DNA of 64,000 nt, from positions 870,501 to 934,500 of the forward strand of contig NC_073352.2 of NCBI RefSeq assembly GCF_027580225.2, read 5' to 3'. Source of the DNA: Misgurnus anguillicaudatus (lineage: Eukaryota; Chordata; Actinopteri; Cypriniformes; Cobitidae). This document shows positions 21,604 to 34,052 of the stretch, one piece after another. The notes beneath the pieces are model-generated. The model made no database searches, was not told the DNA's origin, and was given only the letters and a program-made list of their open reading frames with translations. The position numbers were made by a program, and so were the translations under genes. Position 1 is the stretch's first letter; each line of letters begins with the position of its first letter.

Positions 21604-23046
21604 GAAAACGAAGTGTGTTCAGGCGCATTGTTGGCGCGTTGCCATTGACCAACCAAAACCTGGTCTAAAGTCTAAAGTCAATGGCGCAATATGTTTTTTG
21701 TTATTTAAAGAGTGCATTAGTAATATACGCCTAAACAGGACGACAACGCGGGTTTGCTTAACACAAACATGAATGCGCAGCAGCACAAAAACGCTATTAA
21801 ATATGAAAGATTCAAGGATTGAATATAAAAGATTATTATTGAGTCTCTTGGACATAAATGAGGACTAATTATGAGACGTTAGAAGGCACAAAGAGCTGCT
21901 TCACCTGCAGCCTGGTAAGTAAATAAATGCTTTGCTTTAAACAAATGCATCTGTTTTTAAATGTTTTTTTTTAAATGCTACCTCACAGATTTATTGTATA
22001 TGATGACTCTGTACCTGTGGATATGGTGAGATGAGAAACATTTTTAAGTAATGCTTAAAGAGTAACTAAACCCTTAACCAACTTTTTTTAGTTAATGATC
22101 TGTAAGAATTATGCTTTATTAGTGCTGTTCATTGATTTTAGTAAGTTTTTTGACATTTGGATATAAAGTGTTTCAATACTTCAATATATGGTGTAAAAAC
22201 GTCTGAGTCCTGCCCTCTTCAGGTTGAACGGTGGCTACTGCAGTTGAATTTTCCTATTGGATGTTGGGTCCAAAAAGTAACTTGTGACTTAAGCAGGTTC
22301 AAGCTCACCACGCCCTTGTTACGATCTCACCACATGCTTGGTACGAGCTTAGTTCGTCCCCTCTATCTCCGTTGGGATCTGCCCACTTTTCTTGCATTTT
22401 TCAAATATTGCCAGTGGGTGGAGTCAGGCTCTGACCAGGGGTTTAGTTACGCTTTAAAAAAACGGACGCTGTCCAAGTGCTGAAACGTGAGGAGAGCCGT
22501 TTGTAAATTCTTTATCTCCTGTTTGTTACAAATAAAGTATTTTTACAGTACAAACCTTTTCTTACATACTTGCAAATTATTTTTTGATGATATTGGATAG
22601 CCATACATTTAAAGCAAGTAAAAGCCTGCTTTTTTACTTCCATGACTAAAGGAAAACGTGTTTTAAAGGTTTTAATGAAAAAATAACAATTTCAGCAAAA
22701 GTGTAAACACACAATTTTTAACATTAATCTTAAACTGGGGATCTTCTTCCTCCACTTAGTTTTTCAGTTTACAAAGTCCGTCATCTAAATAGGGATTAGA
22801 CATAGTGTCAGCGCAACAGGCTTTTAAAGGGGATGAGAGCTGAGACTCTCATTGGTTTATTGCAGGTTACACCCAAAATACTCCCATTAATCATTAAAAA
22901 AATAGGACCTACCCTTTTCGACCATGCGCTCGGCGCACAAACCATTTTTCCCGTCGTTAAATTAGCAAAAGTGGATTCGGACACGCCTATTTAGACGTTG
23001 CGCTGTGCGCTTTAGACAATGCGCTTAGATCGTTAAAATAGGGCCC
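21604..23046. mobile_element. GGGC-ended DNA element, copy 3, left end missing
   Basis: From 'aaaacgaagtgtgttcaggcgcattgttgg' to the right terminus 'gcttagatcgttaaaatagggccc' it follows copy 1 closely. The left ~140 bp is lost at the junction with the fold-back MITE. A TTAA MITE (22059-22453) sits inside, at the position of the 17-bp repeats of copy 1. Confidence 0.85.
22055..22457. mobile_element. TTAA-type MITE (395 bp plus TTAA flanks)
   Basis: The ends are AGAGTAACTAAACCC and, reversed, AGCGTAACTAAACCCCT, bounded by TTAA (22055-22058 and 22454-22457). Copy 1 of the host element shows the empty site 'atgcttaaaaaaact'. TTAA target use fits piggyBac or Kolobok-type elements; no ORF. Confidence 0.85.
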
Positions 23047-23980
23047 AAACTGTTTCTGCAAATCTCATGTTAAAGGAGTGGTTCACCCCAAAATGCACCC
23101 TCTTGACTTGACCATAGTAATTTCACAGGGCAAGTAAAGCCCTGAACCACTGGCCCGACCGGGTTGAGGCCTGTTCATGTTTCCATGGCAATCATGGCAT
23201 GCTTATTATGCTCGCACCTGCTGTCCCTCGCACTGTATCCATGAACGCTGAACAAAAAAGTCAAGCATTGTTAGTTGGCATATGCTATTCGAATTGAAAT
23301 TAATTGTAATGGTGTAACCCTGCTTACTTCTCTTGTTGAATAATTGGCAAGTTTTAATGGAAATGTAAAATATTAGTTATCCAGACAAAAGTGCTCTTGT
23401 TTTCAGTGTATTTTTATAACTCTTTTGTAATGTATTCGTTATCAGAGCCCTTAGTGATGTTGATAGTGTCAATGCTAAGATTTTCATGCATCAACAGCCA
23501 CTACATCAGTCTGGATCAGGTAATGTTGTGACATGTTAACCCTGCTATTTTACAGTATATACTTAAATGCATTGTGCAAGTCAAGTATGCATCAACATTC
23601 TAATATATAGAATTCTCCTTCAATATTGCACTAATTTAAATTTTTTTTTATATATTGTCAGGATTGAACAAGAAACAGGCAGCCAAGGGTTGTCAGGTCA
23701 GAAACAGAATGACACACAAACAAAAGAGACTTCACAGTTGAGAAGTTAGAGTGGCTTTTTAAAAACACCTGATACTTGTTACTCAGTACTGGTTTATCAT
23801 TGTCATTGGGAAAATATAGGAAAATAATTTAGGAAACAATGGTTATTGTTAAGCAAAGCACTTAAAATCTTCTGGATGTACCCAAAAAGCGAACAAATGA
23901 CACGCAGTGTGATTATCCTGCAATAGATACGCCAAATTCCGATTTTGCGTGCATATGATACGCCAGTCCTTCCCATATGC
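23047..23980. other. No gene seen
   Basis: AT-rich. 'ttaaaggagtggttcaccccaaaatg' at 23072 resembles the start of a fish TTAA MITE, but no matching right end was found. Confidence 0.4.
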
Positions 23981-24302
23981 TTATATGGCAAATCGTTTTG
24001 TGTCGTTTTATTTATTGTTTTCTCATTTTTTTTCAGTTTTTTTTACCATTTTCGCTTGGGTTAAGGGTTAGAACAACTTTTTGTTATATATAAATGACAT
24101 CCTAACCCAAACCCCAACTCTAACCCCAACTCCAAGCGAACATGGCTTAAATATAGACAAAAACTTAGAGAAACCTGTATATTAAATAACCTGCTTAAAC
24201 AAATCTGAAATCTAACCCTAAACCCAAGCGAAAATGGTTTAAAAAACAGAAAACAAATGAGAAAAAAATAAATAAAATGACACAAAATGATTCACCATAA
24301 AC
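23981..24302. mobile_element. Palindromic MITE with ~85-bp inverted arms
   Basis: The left arm (from 'tatatggcaaatcgttttgtgtcg' to 'accattttcgcttgggtt') is matched by the complement of the right arm (ending 'gacacaaaatgattcaccata') with few mismatches. The centre contains 'taaccc' repeats. No ORF. The strand could fold into a long hairpin. Confidence 0.8.
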
Positions 24303-24602
24303 AGTCTTGTTCAAAATAATAGTAGTACAATGTGACTAACCAGAATAATCAAGGTTTTTAGTATATTTTTTTATTGCTACGTGGCAAACAAGTAACCAGT
24401 AGGTTCAGTAGATTCTCAGAAAACAAATGAGACCCAGCATTCATGATATGCACGCTCTTAAGGCTGTGCAAATGGGCAATTAGTTGAATTAGTTGAAAGG
24501 GGTGTGTTCAAAAAAATAGCAGTGTGGCATTCAATCACTGAGGTCATCAATTTTGTGAAGAAACAGGTGTGAATCAGGTGGCCCCTATTTAAGGAAATTC
24601 AA
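24302..24602. mobile_element. Tc1/mariner-like left-end fragment
   Basis: Starts 'cagtcttgttcaaaataatag' and continues with a sequence I recall as the 5' end of a Tc1-like fish transposon. It stops near 'cccctatttaagg', before any transposase. Recognition is from memory. Confidence 0.5.
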
Positions 24603-25077
24603 TTGCAAATGGACTTTGATTTTACATTTGAAATTTGGCATATATTGTACGTTCGCGTAAACGGAAATGCAAACAGTTTACATTTGCATTTGAATTAAGT
24701 CACAGTTTTTACCCCCACAAGTAGGAAACGCAATTATAAATACAATTTGCAATTCCTTTTTAATATTGTCTGGAATATCGTTCCATATAATACGTCTTGC
24801 AGATGTAAATGCAGACATCAAGTAGACGTCTCCGAGATGTATATGTGCTATCAGGGCAGGTTCATGATGGGAAAATCGTTCACAAAACTCTCTTTCAAAG
24901 TTTTATTTCTTTGTTTAATACCATTTGAGTTTGTCATTTATATAATATTTATATAAATTTATATAAATGTCTTTAATTGGTTCTAGGAAGCTTTCTTACC
25001 TGCTGTCGTTACTCCATTAAGCAACAAGCGTATTGTCTTTGTTTGTTTGTCTCTTTGACGGCTAACTTTCAGGTGAA
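24603..25077. other. No gene seen
   Basis: AT-rich, with a short symmetrical block 'gcaaatgg...catttgaaa...gtttacatttgcatttgaa'. No ORF of note. Confidence 0.4.
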
Positions 25078-25561
25078 GGGCTCGTTATAGTTCTGCGTAG
25101 GTCCTACGGCGTAGCCGCGATTGTGTAGGTTCCGCGTCGGTTTTCATTTATACTTTTTTGTCGTCGTCCGCGTCGACGTGCAAACAAAACGCGCAGACCG
25201 CTGATAGGCAAGTTAACCCACAAACTAAGAAGAAACAGCAACTTGTGTATGATTTGAGAAGACCAGCAATGATGGAAGTAAATAAACAGTGACTTTTGAT
25301 GCAGTTTGAGTTAAATCATTCTTCAACTTGGCCATTCTTTGTTTTCACCATCGCAAACGGAAATACCTATGACGCAGGTTTTTTACCTGATGGGAGGGGT
25401 TCTGGTAGACCAATCACAGCGCTTTGTGGTCCGCGTAGAACTGACGCGCTGTTAAAAATTTTGCAAAGTGCACATCAGGCTACGCATAGCTACGCACAGG
25501 CTACGGATAGCCTACGCCATAGCTACGGCGTAGAACTTACGCACGACTATAAATCAGGCTT
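25078..25561. mobile_element. MITE with 'ctacggcgtagc' inverted ends
   Basis: The left end ('gggctcgttatagttctgcg', then 'cctacggcgtagc') pairs with the complement of the right end ('gctacggcgtagaa', 'gcacgactataaatcaggct'). Sub-terminal 'gctacg' repeats cluster at 25478-25530. From memory such ends belong to a Harbinger-like fish family; no target duplication was confirmed. Confidence 0.65.
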
Positions 25562-25618
25562 GACGTGCTTACGTTTGGCAGGAGTTATGCACTGAAAGAT
25601 GTGGTTTCATCATCCAGA

Positions 25619-25800
25619 TGTATTTACACTTGTCCAGTTTCCTCTGAAATGCGTCCCAGACCACCTCCTAAAGTGGTTTGAGTGATCGGATTTAAATCCG
25701 TCTCGAAAACGTTTCGGAAGGCATTTATATCTGGTTTTTTAACAATCGGATAGCTATTCGATCAAAGAAAACACATTAAGTGACCAGGTGTAAAAAGCCC
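25619..25800. mobile_element. Short MITE with 'tttacac.tg.c' ends
   Basis: The left 'gtatttacacttgtcca' faces 'gaccaggtgtaaaaag' on the right. Internal 'gatcggatttaaatcc' and 'caatcggatagctattcgatc' are palindromic. About 180 bp, no ORF. Confidence 0.5.
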
Positions 25801-26345
25801 CATATACTTCACATGCTTTATGAAGATGCGTAGAGCAACTGCCTTTGGGATATAAAATCAAGTGTAAGACACAAAACGCGGTGAAACTATAACTGCAGAA
25901 TTCTGAGGCGTGATTCAATTAAAACAACATACAGTATATACAAAGACTGACACTGCAACGTGACCTGAAAGATTTTTTACTGGAATGGATTGGAATAAAT
26001 GGTGGACATACTCCTCGCGTGTAAGTCACACTGGTCTAATGTTACTAGCCTACTGCTGCAAATACATAAAAATAAATATGGTAAAATTGCAAAATATTGC
26101 ATGAAATGCTGTTAATAAGAACATTCTGCTACTAATACTGTTCATAAGAAATTTTATTGTTTACAGTAACATTTAAGCGATTTTACAGTATATGAGTGAC
26201 AAAGAAGCTAAAGTGAACTGTTTTCGGTGCGCATACGCAAACAAACTCAAAAGCCCCCGCACTGAAAAGTGCGTTTCAAAAATCACGCAAACACATTATT
26301 TCTTTGGGCTTTACAGGAGATATACGCACAAATTATCTTGTTACT
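25801..26345. other. No gene seen
   Basis: AT-rich intergenic-type sequence immediately before LINE copy B. Confidence 0.4.
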
Positions 26346-26584
26346 GCTGAACAGATCGTGCATCGGAGCTCCGTCGAGTTCATCACCTAAATCCTTTTTT
26401 CTTACTATCTTATTCCTATTTATATAATATAACTTATTAGTTTATCCTAGGAATACTTTACCGTGACGATTATTGAGCAGTACTACCACGTGAAACTATT
26501 TATCACTAATAAACACCCAGTGTTAGCATATAGCCCGCTTGCATCAACAAACGGTGCCGGCTGAAGCTAGCATTTTCCGATCTA

Positions 26585-27758
26585 ATGGCGGATTCATCTG
26601 ATATATGCTTTTCTGACCTGTCCTCACCTGAGCGGGAAGCTGTGGAGGAGTTGATACCCGGTTTTAGCAGATCCAACTTGAGGTACAGCGCCCACTTCAC
26701 CCTGGCTCCGGACGTCCACAAGCGACCGAGGCGTGCAACAAGTGAGCACCCTACGCGATGCAGCTCCGCGGACCGCGTGCGTGTAAATGAAGACGCCATT
26801 GCCCAACATGAAAGCGGTAAGACTCCGCTTGTTATTGTAACATGTACTACTTGCCACATGTATAGTTTAGCTTCTGCCGTTAGCATAGAGGGGTTTACAT
26901 GCACTAAGTGTATTGAAGAAGTAAGGTTGACTGAGAAGGTTGCTGAACTAGATTCGCGCATCCGAACGCTAGTTGAGGATAGCAAAACCGCTAATGTTAC
27001 TGTTGCAAATACTGTATCGAGCGAAAAGACTAATGGCTCGGTTCCAAAATCAGATGCTAATGTAAATATTACAAATACTGTATCGAGCGTGCATAGTGTT
27101 TATCAAAATACGCATGGCTTAATTCCGACATCAGAGTCAAGCCGGCGGACTAACTGGGTGACTGTCAGGCGGCATAGTCATAAACGGCCTCCTTCTAAGA
27201 CCCATATGGTAATTTCTAACAGATTCGATCCCCTAAGCAGTACACCAGCTGAAACGCCTGTTAAAAGTGCCCTGGTCATTGGAGATTCTATACTCAGGAA
27301 CACTAACATTGAGGCACCAAACACCATAGTCGACTGTGTACCGGGAGCCAGAACGTCTGACATTAGATCCAAACCCAAAGTGCTGGCTAATGCTAAGCGG
27401 AAGTTTTCTAAGATTGTTATTCACGCTGGCACGAATGACACCAGGCTCCGCCAGTCGGAAATCACCAAAGATACTATTAAGGATAATGTGTGAAATTGGA
27501 AAAACAATGTCAGACAATGTAATATGCTCTGGTCCCCTCCCCGCCTACCGGGGAGAAGAAACACGTAGTAGATTAGTTTCTCTCAATGGCTGGATGTCAA
27601 AGTGGTGCCCTCAGCATAATGTAGGGTTTATAGACAATTGGAAGCATTTCTGGGGGAGACCATTCCTCCTAACCCGAGATGGCCTTCATCCGTCTTTGGA
27701 AGGAAGTGCTATACTCACTAGAAATCTGATTAATAGTCTTAATTCTGATATAGTCTGA
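26585..27758 (+). pseudogene. LINE copy B ORF1 (zinc-finger-like/esterase), one frameshift
   Basis: Starts [16 protein letters not shown]. The Cys-rich block (TCTTCHMYS...FTCTKCIEE) and helical stretch (near residues 85-135) are followed by a Thr/Ser/Asn-rich linker. The linker is longer than in other copies because an 'AN..NTVSS' segment is duplicated. The SGNH motifs are present: GDSILRN (Ser), [16 protein letters not shown], and DGLHPS (Asp-His). The frame breaks near 27483, about 90 residues before the end. This is the best esterase-part ORF1 in the window. Confidence 0.87.
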
Positions 27759-28555
27759 CTATCCAGGGCCCAGGTCAGGAAACAGACGGATCGGCTTAAC
27801 CGTCCGTCTGTTAGCTGCCGTGATATGTCAAGATCACTTATATCCCAGCACTTCGAGTCGATCTTACCAGAATATCAACATATTTCAACTGTATCTGTTC
27901 CCCGAACAAACAAATACAGAGCACCGCTTGCCACATCTGGTACAAATCTGATTAACATAAAATTAGAAAACAATACATTAACAGATGAACCTCGAATGTT
28001 AAAATTGGGCCTTCTTAACATTAGATCGCTTACCAATAAAGAACCTATTGTCAATGAAATAATTAATGACCAAAACTTACATGCACTCTGTTTAACAGAA
28101 ACCTGGCTTAAAGCAGACGACTACATTAGTTTAAACAAATCCACCCCACAAGACTATTATTATGAACACGAACCTCGATTAAAGGGGAGAGGGGGTGGTG
28201 TAGCTACAATATACAACAAAATTTTTAAAGTAAACCAAAAATCTCAACTAAAATTTAAATCATTTGAACTAATGTTGTTAAATATGGAAATAACTGATTG
28301 TAACAACAAACAGCTTTCTTTTGCCTTAGATACAATCTATAGACCTCCGGGCCACCATGCAGATTTCCTTAAAGAAATAGCAGATTTCCTGTCTGAGCTT
28401 GTAGTCACTGCAGATAAAGCTCTTATCGTTGGTGATTTTAATATCCATGTGGATAACCCAAAAGATGCATTAGGACGTGTGTTTATGGATGTTCTGACTT
28501 CTCTCAATATTAGACAAAACGTGACAGGGCCAATGCATACTCGTAAGCACACATT

Positions 28556-29046
28556 TGTAACGACTTGATAGAGAGGAGGAAGCAAGTGCAGGCAATCAGA
28601 AATGGTTTATTAAAGATGATGGTAAATACAATGAATAACTGAAATAATGACTGAGTCCAGAATGTTGGCAATGGTGATCGAAGGTCTACGGTGGCGTGAG
28701 AAGTGCTGGATGGTGAAGTCGGTGGTGAGTGTGATGATGGCCAATGGATGAAACCAGGAACGGACCGGAACACTCACACGAAGACGACAACACGAAACAC
28801 TAATCCAAACACACAAACACGCGAGACGATAATCCAAACTGTGTGGCTGCAACATGAATGAGGATCTGACAACAGGGAGAGAGATGAATGAGTATTTGTA
28901 GCTGAGTTGAGATGAGGATCAGCTGGAGCGAGACAATCAACACACAGGTGACAACAATTAATCAAACGAGCACATGGAGACCACGTGAGTACAAACACAA
29001 ACACAAAACATGACACGGAGGAAACAGTGGATTTCCTACCATGACA
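28556..29046 (-). repeat. 3' LTR of Gypsy element 2
   Basis: 491 bp, TGTAACGA...CATGACA on the plus strand. Its last ~56 bp recur at 32206-32261 with a single difference noticed (catgaca versus cgtgaca). A polypurine tract (minus strand AGGGGAGGGGGTAC) adjoins it at 29047-29060. Confidence 0.9.
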
Positions 29047-29066
29047 GTACCCCCTCCCCTAGGACG

Positions 29067-32000
29067 TCACCTGACGTTCCCAGCCGGCTTTACCTGTAGA
29101 TTGTAATCATCAATAAGGCGGTGATCCAGTATGTCCCGAGCAGGAACCCACCTTCTCTCCTCCGGACCGTAACCTTCCCAATCCACCAAGTACTGAAATC
29201 CGCGCCCCCTCCGTCTAGAGTCCAGAATATGGTTAACCGAATATGTGGTCTTCCCATTAACGATACGAGGCGGGGGGGGAACCGGAGCAGCCGGATTAAG
29301 ACGGGAAAAAATCACCGGTTTAATTTTGGACACATGGAACACGGGATGAACCCTCCTGTACGCTGGTGGAAGGCTAAGACGCACTGTTACCTGATTAATG
29401 ATTTTGGTAACAGAAAACGGGCCAATAAATTTGGGAGCAAGCTTATTCGAAACGGAACGCATCGGAATACTCTGGGTTGAAAGCCACACTCTTTGATTGA
29501 CGACGTAACGGGGAGGCTTCGACCGGTGGCGATCGGCCTTAGCCTTGGTGTGCGACCTTGCCTGGAGCAGAGCTCTGCGAGCTCTGGTCCAGGTGGGGTG
29601 ATACCTCTGGACTAGTGCGTGTGCGGAGGGAACCGACACCTCGGATTCAGTACTGACAAAATAAGGTGGTTGGTACCCTAAACTACACTTAAATGGAGAC
29701 ATGCCCGTAGATGACACTGCCAGGGAATTGTGTGCGTACTCCACAATTGAGAGTTGTTGACACCAGGATGAAGGATTGTTGGAAGCCAAGCATCGCAACA
29801 CCCTTTCGACATCCTGATTGGCTTGCTAGGTTTGACCATTGCTCTGGGGATGGAACCTGGACGAAAGACTAACAGTCGCTCCTAACAATTTACAAAACTC
29901 TCGGCAAAATTTGGACACAAATTGGGGACCCCTGTCAGAAACCACGCCTGTCGGAAGGCCATGTATACGGAAGACGTGGTCAATGACAGCTACCGCTGTT
30001 TCCTTGGCTGATGGCAATTTGGGCAAGGGAATGAAATGAGTCGCCTTCGAGAACCGGTCCACTACGGTTAAAATCACAGTATTACCCTTAGAGGGTGGGA
30101 GGGCGGTAATGAAATCTAGCGAAATGTGGGACCAGGGTCTCGAAGGGACAGACAGCTGTAAGAGTAACCCATCTGGAGGTCGATTGGAAGTCTTACCAAT
30201 AGCACAAACCGAGCAAGCCAAGACGAAGTCGTGTACATCACGAGCCATACCAGGCCACCAAAATCGTTGCTTGACTAGAAATCTAGTTCTACTAACCCCT
30301 GGGTGACAAGCAACACTGGAATAATGACCCCACTGGAGAACGTCTGACCGTAACCCTTCCGGCACAAACAAACGGTTCGGTGGGCAACCAGCCGGGGGCG
30401 TTACCCCGCCTAAGGCAGTCAAAACCTTCGATTCGACCTCCCATCTGAGCGCGGAGATAATGATGGTCTCCGGTAAAATGGGCTCGGGAGTAGCAGTACG
30501 ATCGGAACGCTCAAAAAGACGGGATAAAGCATCGGGTTTGATGTTTTTGGAACCCGGCCGGTAAGAAAGTGTAAAATCGAAACGACCGAAAAACAATGCC
30601 CACCGAGCCTGCCTGGAGTTAAGTCTTTTGGCGGTTCTAATGTATTCGAGATTCTTATGGTCCGTCCATACAATGAAAGGTACACCTGACCCAGTGACGC
30701 CATTCTTCCAATGCCAGTTTGACGGCCAACAACTCTCGATTGCCAATGTCATAATTAACTTCCGCAGGAGATAAACGGTGAGAATAATACGCGCAAGGAT
30801 GCACCTTTCCATCTGAGGATGCGCGCTGGGATAACACTGCTCCTACCCCCACCTCTGACGCGTCGACCTCCATTACGAATTGACGTGAGCGATCAGGGGT
30901 GACAAGAATGGGAGCTGAAACAAAGCCTCAGCTGCGTCTGACCACCTGAACGTCAAACTAGGGGAAGTCAAAGTGGTCAGAGGCGCGGCTAGTTGGCTGA
31001 AATTGCGAATGAAACGCCGATAAAAATTGGCAAACCCTAGAAATCTCTGCAGGGCCTTGCGAGACTCTGGGGATGGCCAATCTACCACAGCCTTAACCTT
31101 CTCAGGATCCATGCGAACACCCTCAGTTGAAATGATGTGTCCTAGAAAAGAAACAGACTGTGCATGAAAAACGCATTTCTCCGCCTTGACAAACAATCCA
31201 TTCTCTAGCAACCGCAGAAGCACTCGTCGTACGTGTTGCACGTGTTCCTGGAGAGACGAAGAAAAAATCAATATGTCATCCAGGTAAACGTATATGAACT
31301 GATCGACCATGTCTCGCAACACGTCAATAACGAGTGCTTGGAAGGCTGCGGGCGAGTTGGATAGACCGAAAGGCATCACGCAGTACTCAAAATGGCCTCT
31401 AGGGGTGTTAAATGCAGTCTTCCATTCGTCCCCCTCCCTAATACGGACCAAATGATATGCATTACGTAAGTCCAATTTGGTGAAAACGGACGCTTCCTGC
31501 AACCTCTCATAAGCTGAAGACATAAGCGGCAAAGGATAGGTATTCTTTACCGTTATGTTGTTCAACCCTCGGTAGTCAATACAAGGTCGCAAGGATCCGT
31601 CCTTCTTTCCCACAAAAAAGAACCCTGCCCCCGCTGGAGAAGAGGAAGACGGATGAACCCCGTTGCTAGAGAACTGGATATATATTTCTCCATGGCCGCC
31701 GTCTCTGGAATAGACAAAGAATATAACTTGCCCTTAGGCGGAGAGGTACCTGGTAATAACTCTATCGCACAGTCCTAGGGACGATGAGGAGGAAGAGAAT
31801 CAGCCCGAGACTTACTGAACACCTCCTTCAGGTCGTGGTACTCCGCGGGCACGTTAGCCAAATCCACTGCTTCCCCCTGAAACACAGACTCAGAAACATT
31901 AACACCAGCAGACAAAAGACAAGACAAATGACACTCCTTGCTCCAGCTAACCACAGATCCGAGACGCCAATCGATCCTGGGGTTGTGTTTATGGAGCCAA

Positions 32001-32195
32001 GTGTGACCGAGAACAATGGGTTCTGGGAGTCTGAGGTGAGTCCGTGATGAAAAATGAAATCTTCTCTGTATGGTTACCAGATGTGACAAGGGAAACAGTA
32101 ATAGTGGTCTGAGTGATGACTGGCAACCTGTGTCCATCAAGTGCAAAAGGTGCAATGGGGTGTTTGAGGGGTGTGAGAGGGATGTTGAGCTTACT
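29067..32195 (-). pseudogene. Gypsy element 2 Pol, broken
   Basis: Readable in order on the minus strand: a protease-adjacent segment (WLHKHNPRIDW, near 32000), RT ([13 protein letters not shown], then [11 protein letters not shown] near 31270), RNase H ([17 protein letters not shown] near 30860; WTDHKNLEY), integrase ([42 protein letters not shown]) and a chromodomain (LVDWEGYGPEERRWV, near 29180). Breaks seen: a TAG after HRP near 31777, a frame change near 31650-31680, loss of codons with a frame change near 30900, a frame change near 30690, and a TAG after QSNGQT at 29826. Not translatable as a whole. Confidence 0.9.
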
Positions 32196-33823
32196 CGCAA
32201 AGTTGACAAACACAAACACAAAACATGACACGGAGGAAACAGTGGATTTCCTACCGTGACAACATTAGACTTAATTCTGTCACTCGGACTCAATATCAAT
32301 GACATCAAAATATCACCTCAGAGTGATGCAGTTTCTGACCATTACTTTGTGTCATACACTGTACTTCTAGATAGGATCACTCAATCCACAACATGCTACC
32401 GACTAGCCTGCACAATAATTTCAAACACTAAAGATAGCTTTATTAGCACTCTTCCAGACCTGTCCCAAATGAAACATATAGCAGATAACAGTGACGATCT
32501 AGATATTGTAATAGAAAATCTGAACAATGTCTGTTCTAACACATTGGATGCCATTGCTCCCATTCGAAAAAAGAGAATCAAAGAAAAAACACCAGCTCCA
32601 TGGTATGATCATCACACCTCAATAGACTAGACAACTATGTTGGTATCAGTGGTCAGGCACTAGCCTGGTTTAGGTCGTATCTAACCAATCGCTATCACTT
32701 TGTTTATGTAAATAAGGAAGAGTCATATCACTCCCTGGTTAAATACGGTGTACCGCAGGGATCAGTTTTAGGTCCTATCCTCTTCTCGTTATATATGTTA
32801 CCCCTAGGAGACATTATCAGGAAACAACATAAGTTTTCACTGCTATGCGGATGATACCCAGCTTTACATCTCCTCACATCCCAGCGAAACACACACGTTT
32901 TCTAAGCTAACAGACTGCATTAGCGATGGTAGTGACTGGATAGCACATAACTTTCTTAAGCTCAACTCCAATAAGACAGAGATACTTATTATTGAACCGA
33001 ATCGCTACAAACATAATATGTTAGATTACAAGTTGCACATAGATGGCTGCACTGTGGTGCCATCTTCCACGGTTAGGAACTTAGGTGTGATGTTCGACAG
33101 CAACTTATCCTTCGATACTCATATCGCCAACGTGTGCCGCACAGCATTCTTCCATCTTAGAAATATCTCAAAAATACGCCATATACTGTCGACATCTGAC
33201 GCAGAGAAGCTTATCCATGCTTTTATGACCTCTAGAATAGATTATTGTAACTCGCTACTCAGGGGATGCCATGCAAATCAGGTAAACAAGCTTCAACTAG
33301 TTCAAAACACTTCTGCAAGGGTACTTACTCGATCTAAGAAGTATGACCACATAATCCCAATTCTTGCATCTTTACACTGGCTACCAGTTAAATATCGCAT
33401 ACAATTAAAAATATCACTAATCACCCACAAAGCTTTAAATGGCCTAGCACCCTCATATCTTAGAGAATTACTATCAGAATACCAGTGTTGTAATGTAACG
33501 AAGTAAAAATACTTCGTTACTGTACTTAAGTAGAAATTTCACGTATCTGTACTTTACTTTGCTATTTAAATTTATGTCAACTTTCACTTTTACTCCACTA
33601 CATTTTCTAGATAAAATGTATACTTTTACTCCGATATATTTCCACTAAGCATATTCGTTACTCGTTACAAAATAAAATCAGAAGAAATGTGTGCGACCTC
33701 AATAAGGGAGGTTTTGGCGAATCAGTGCTTCTATATTGCATTACGCTCCGCACACTCTATTTCACGCACACTCTATTTTAGCGTAGTGTTGCCAAAGGAT
33801 GAGGAAGCACAACTGTAACTGCA

Positions 33824-34052
33824 ATGAATGCACCTACTGGAGGACCTCCCGTTATCGTAATCGACCACCCCGACGATGAACAGGGTGAGAAAGCTAACGT
33901 TATACACCCGTGGCCGTATTTGTAAAAAATGTTTTTGTACATTGGAGTTAAAGATTCCGGATTACCGAATAAAGTGCCTCTTATGCCTACCAAAAATCAC
34001 TTACATTTTGTCATTTAAAAACTCCCCGTCCAACCTGAAGAATCACATCAAG
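33824..34052 (+). pseudogene. BED zinc-finger exon of a hAT transposase, broken
   Basis: One frame starts MNAPTGGPPVIVIDHP and reaches WPYL before a stop. The rest of a BED finger (YRIKCLLCLPKITYI, then NSPSNLKNHIK) lies in another frame, so a nonsense change and a frameshift have occurred. The exon ends at a plausible donor, 'atcaag|gtatgt' (GT at 34053). BED fingers bind the ends of hAT elements. The downstream catalytic exon is missing. Confidence 0.75.

Larger units (their letters stand above)
28556..32261 (-). mobile_element. Ty3/Gypsy chromodomain element 2, decayed, 5' LTR and gag lost
   Basis: Flanked by acatt (28551-28555 and 32262-32266); the LINE reads continuously across once it is removed. 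It has a complete 3' LTR (28556-29046), a pol gene on the minus strand with stops and frameshifts, and only the last ~56 bp of the 5' LTR (32206-32261). Gag, the primer-binding site and most of the 5' LTR are deleted. It is distinct from Gypsy element 1 in LTR and pol sequence but of the same general chromovirus type. Confidence 0.92.
26346..33482 (+). mobile_element. LINE copy B, split by a Gypsy element and 3'-truncated
   Basis: Has a 5' UTR starting near 'cggagctccgtcgag' (26364), ORF1 and ORF2. It is interrupted after 28555 by Gypsy element 2 and resumes at 32262. About 870 bp of ORF2 (endonuclease-RT linker and the first RT motifs) are deleted at 32618 relative to copy D 49616-50489. Homology stops at 33482, exactly where a hAT begins; the missing 3' part does not reappear after that hAT. 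Confidence 0.9.
27825..33482 (+). pseudogene. LINE copy B ORF2, interrupted and internally deleted
   Basis: The endonuclease half is open from MSRSLISQHFES (27825) through [19 protein letters not shown] and GDFNIH (near 28431) to the Gypsy insertion at 28555. After 32262, ILSLGLNINDI and SDHYFVS continue to a stop created at the ~870-bp deletion (32630). RT motifs follow in shifted frames: PQGSVLGP near 32756 and the ADDTQLY block near 32846. The C-terminal part 33018-33480 is open. It serves as a clean reference for the hypermutated tract of copy D. Confidence 0.88.
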
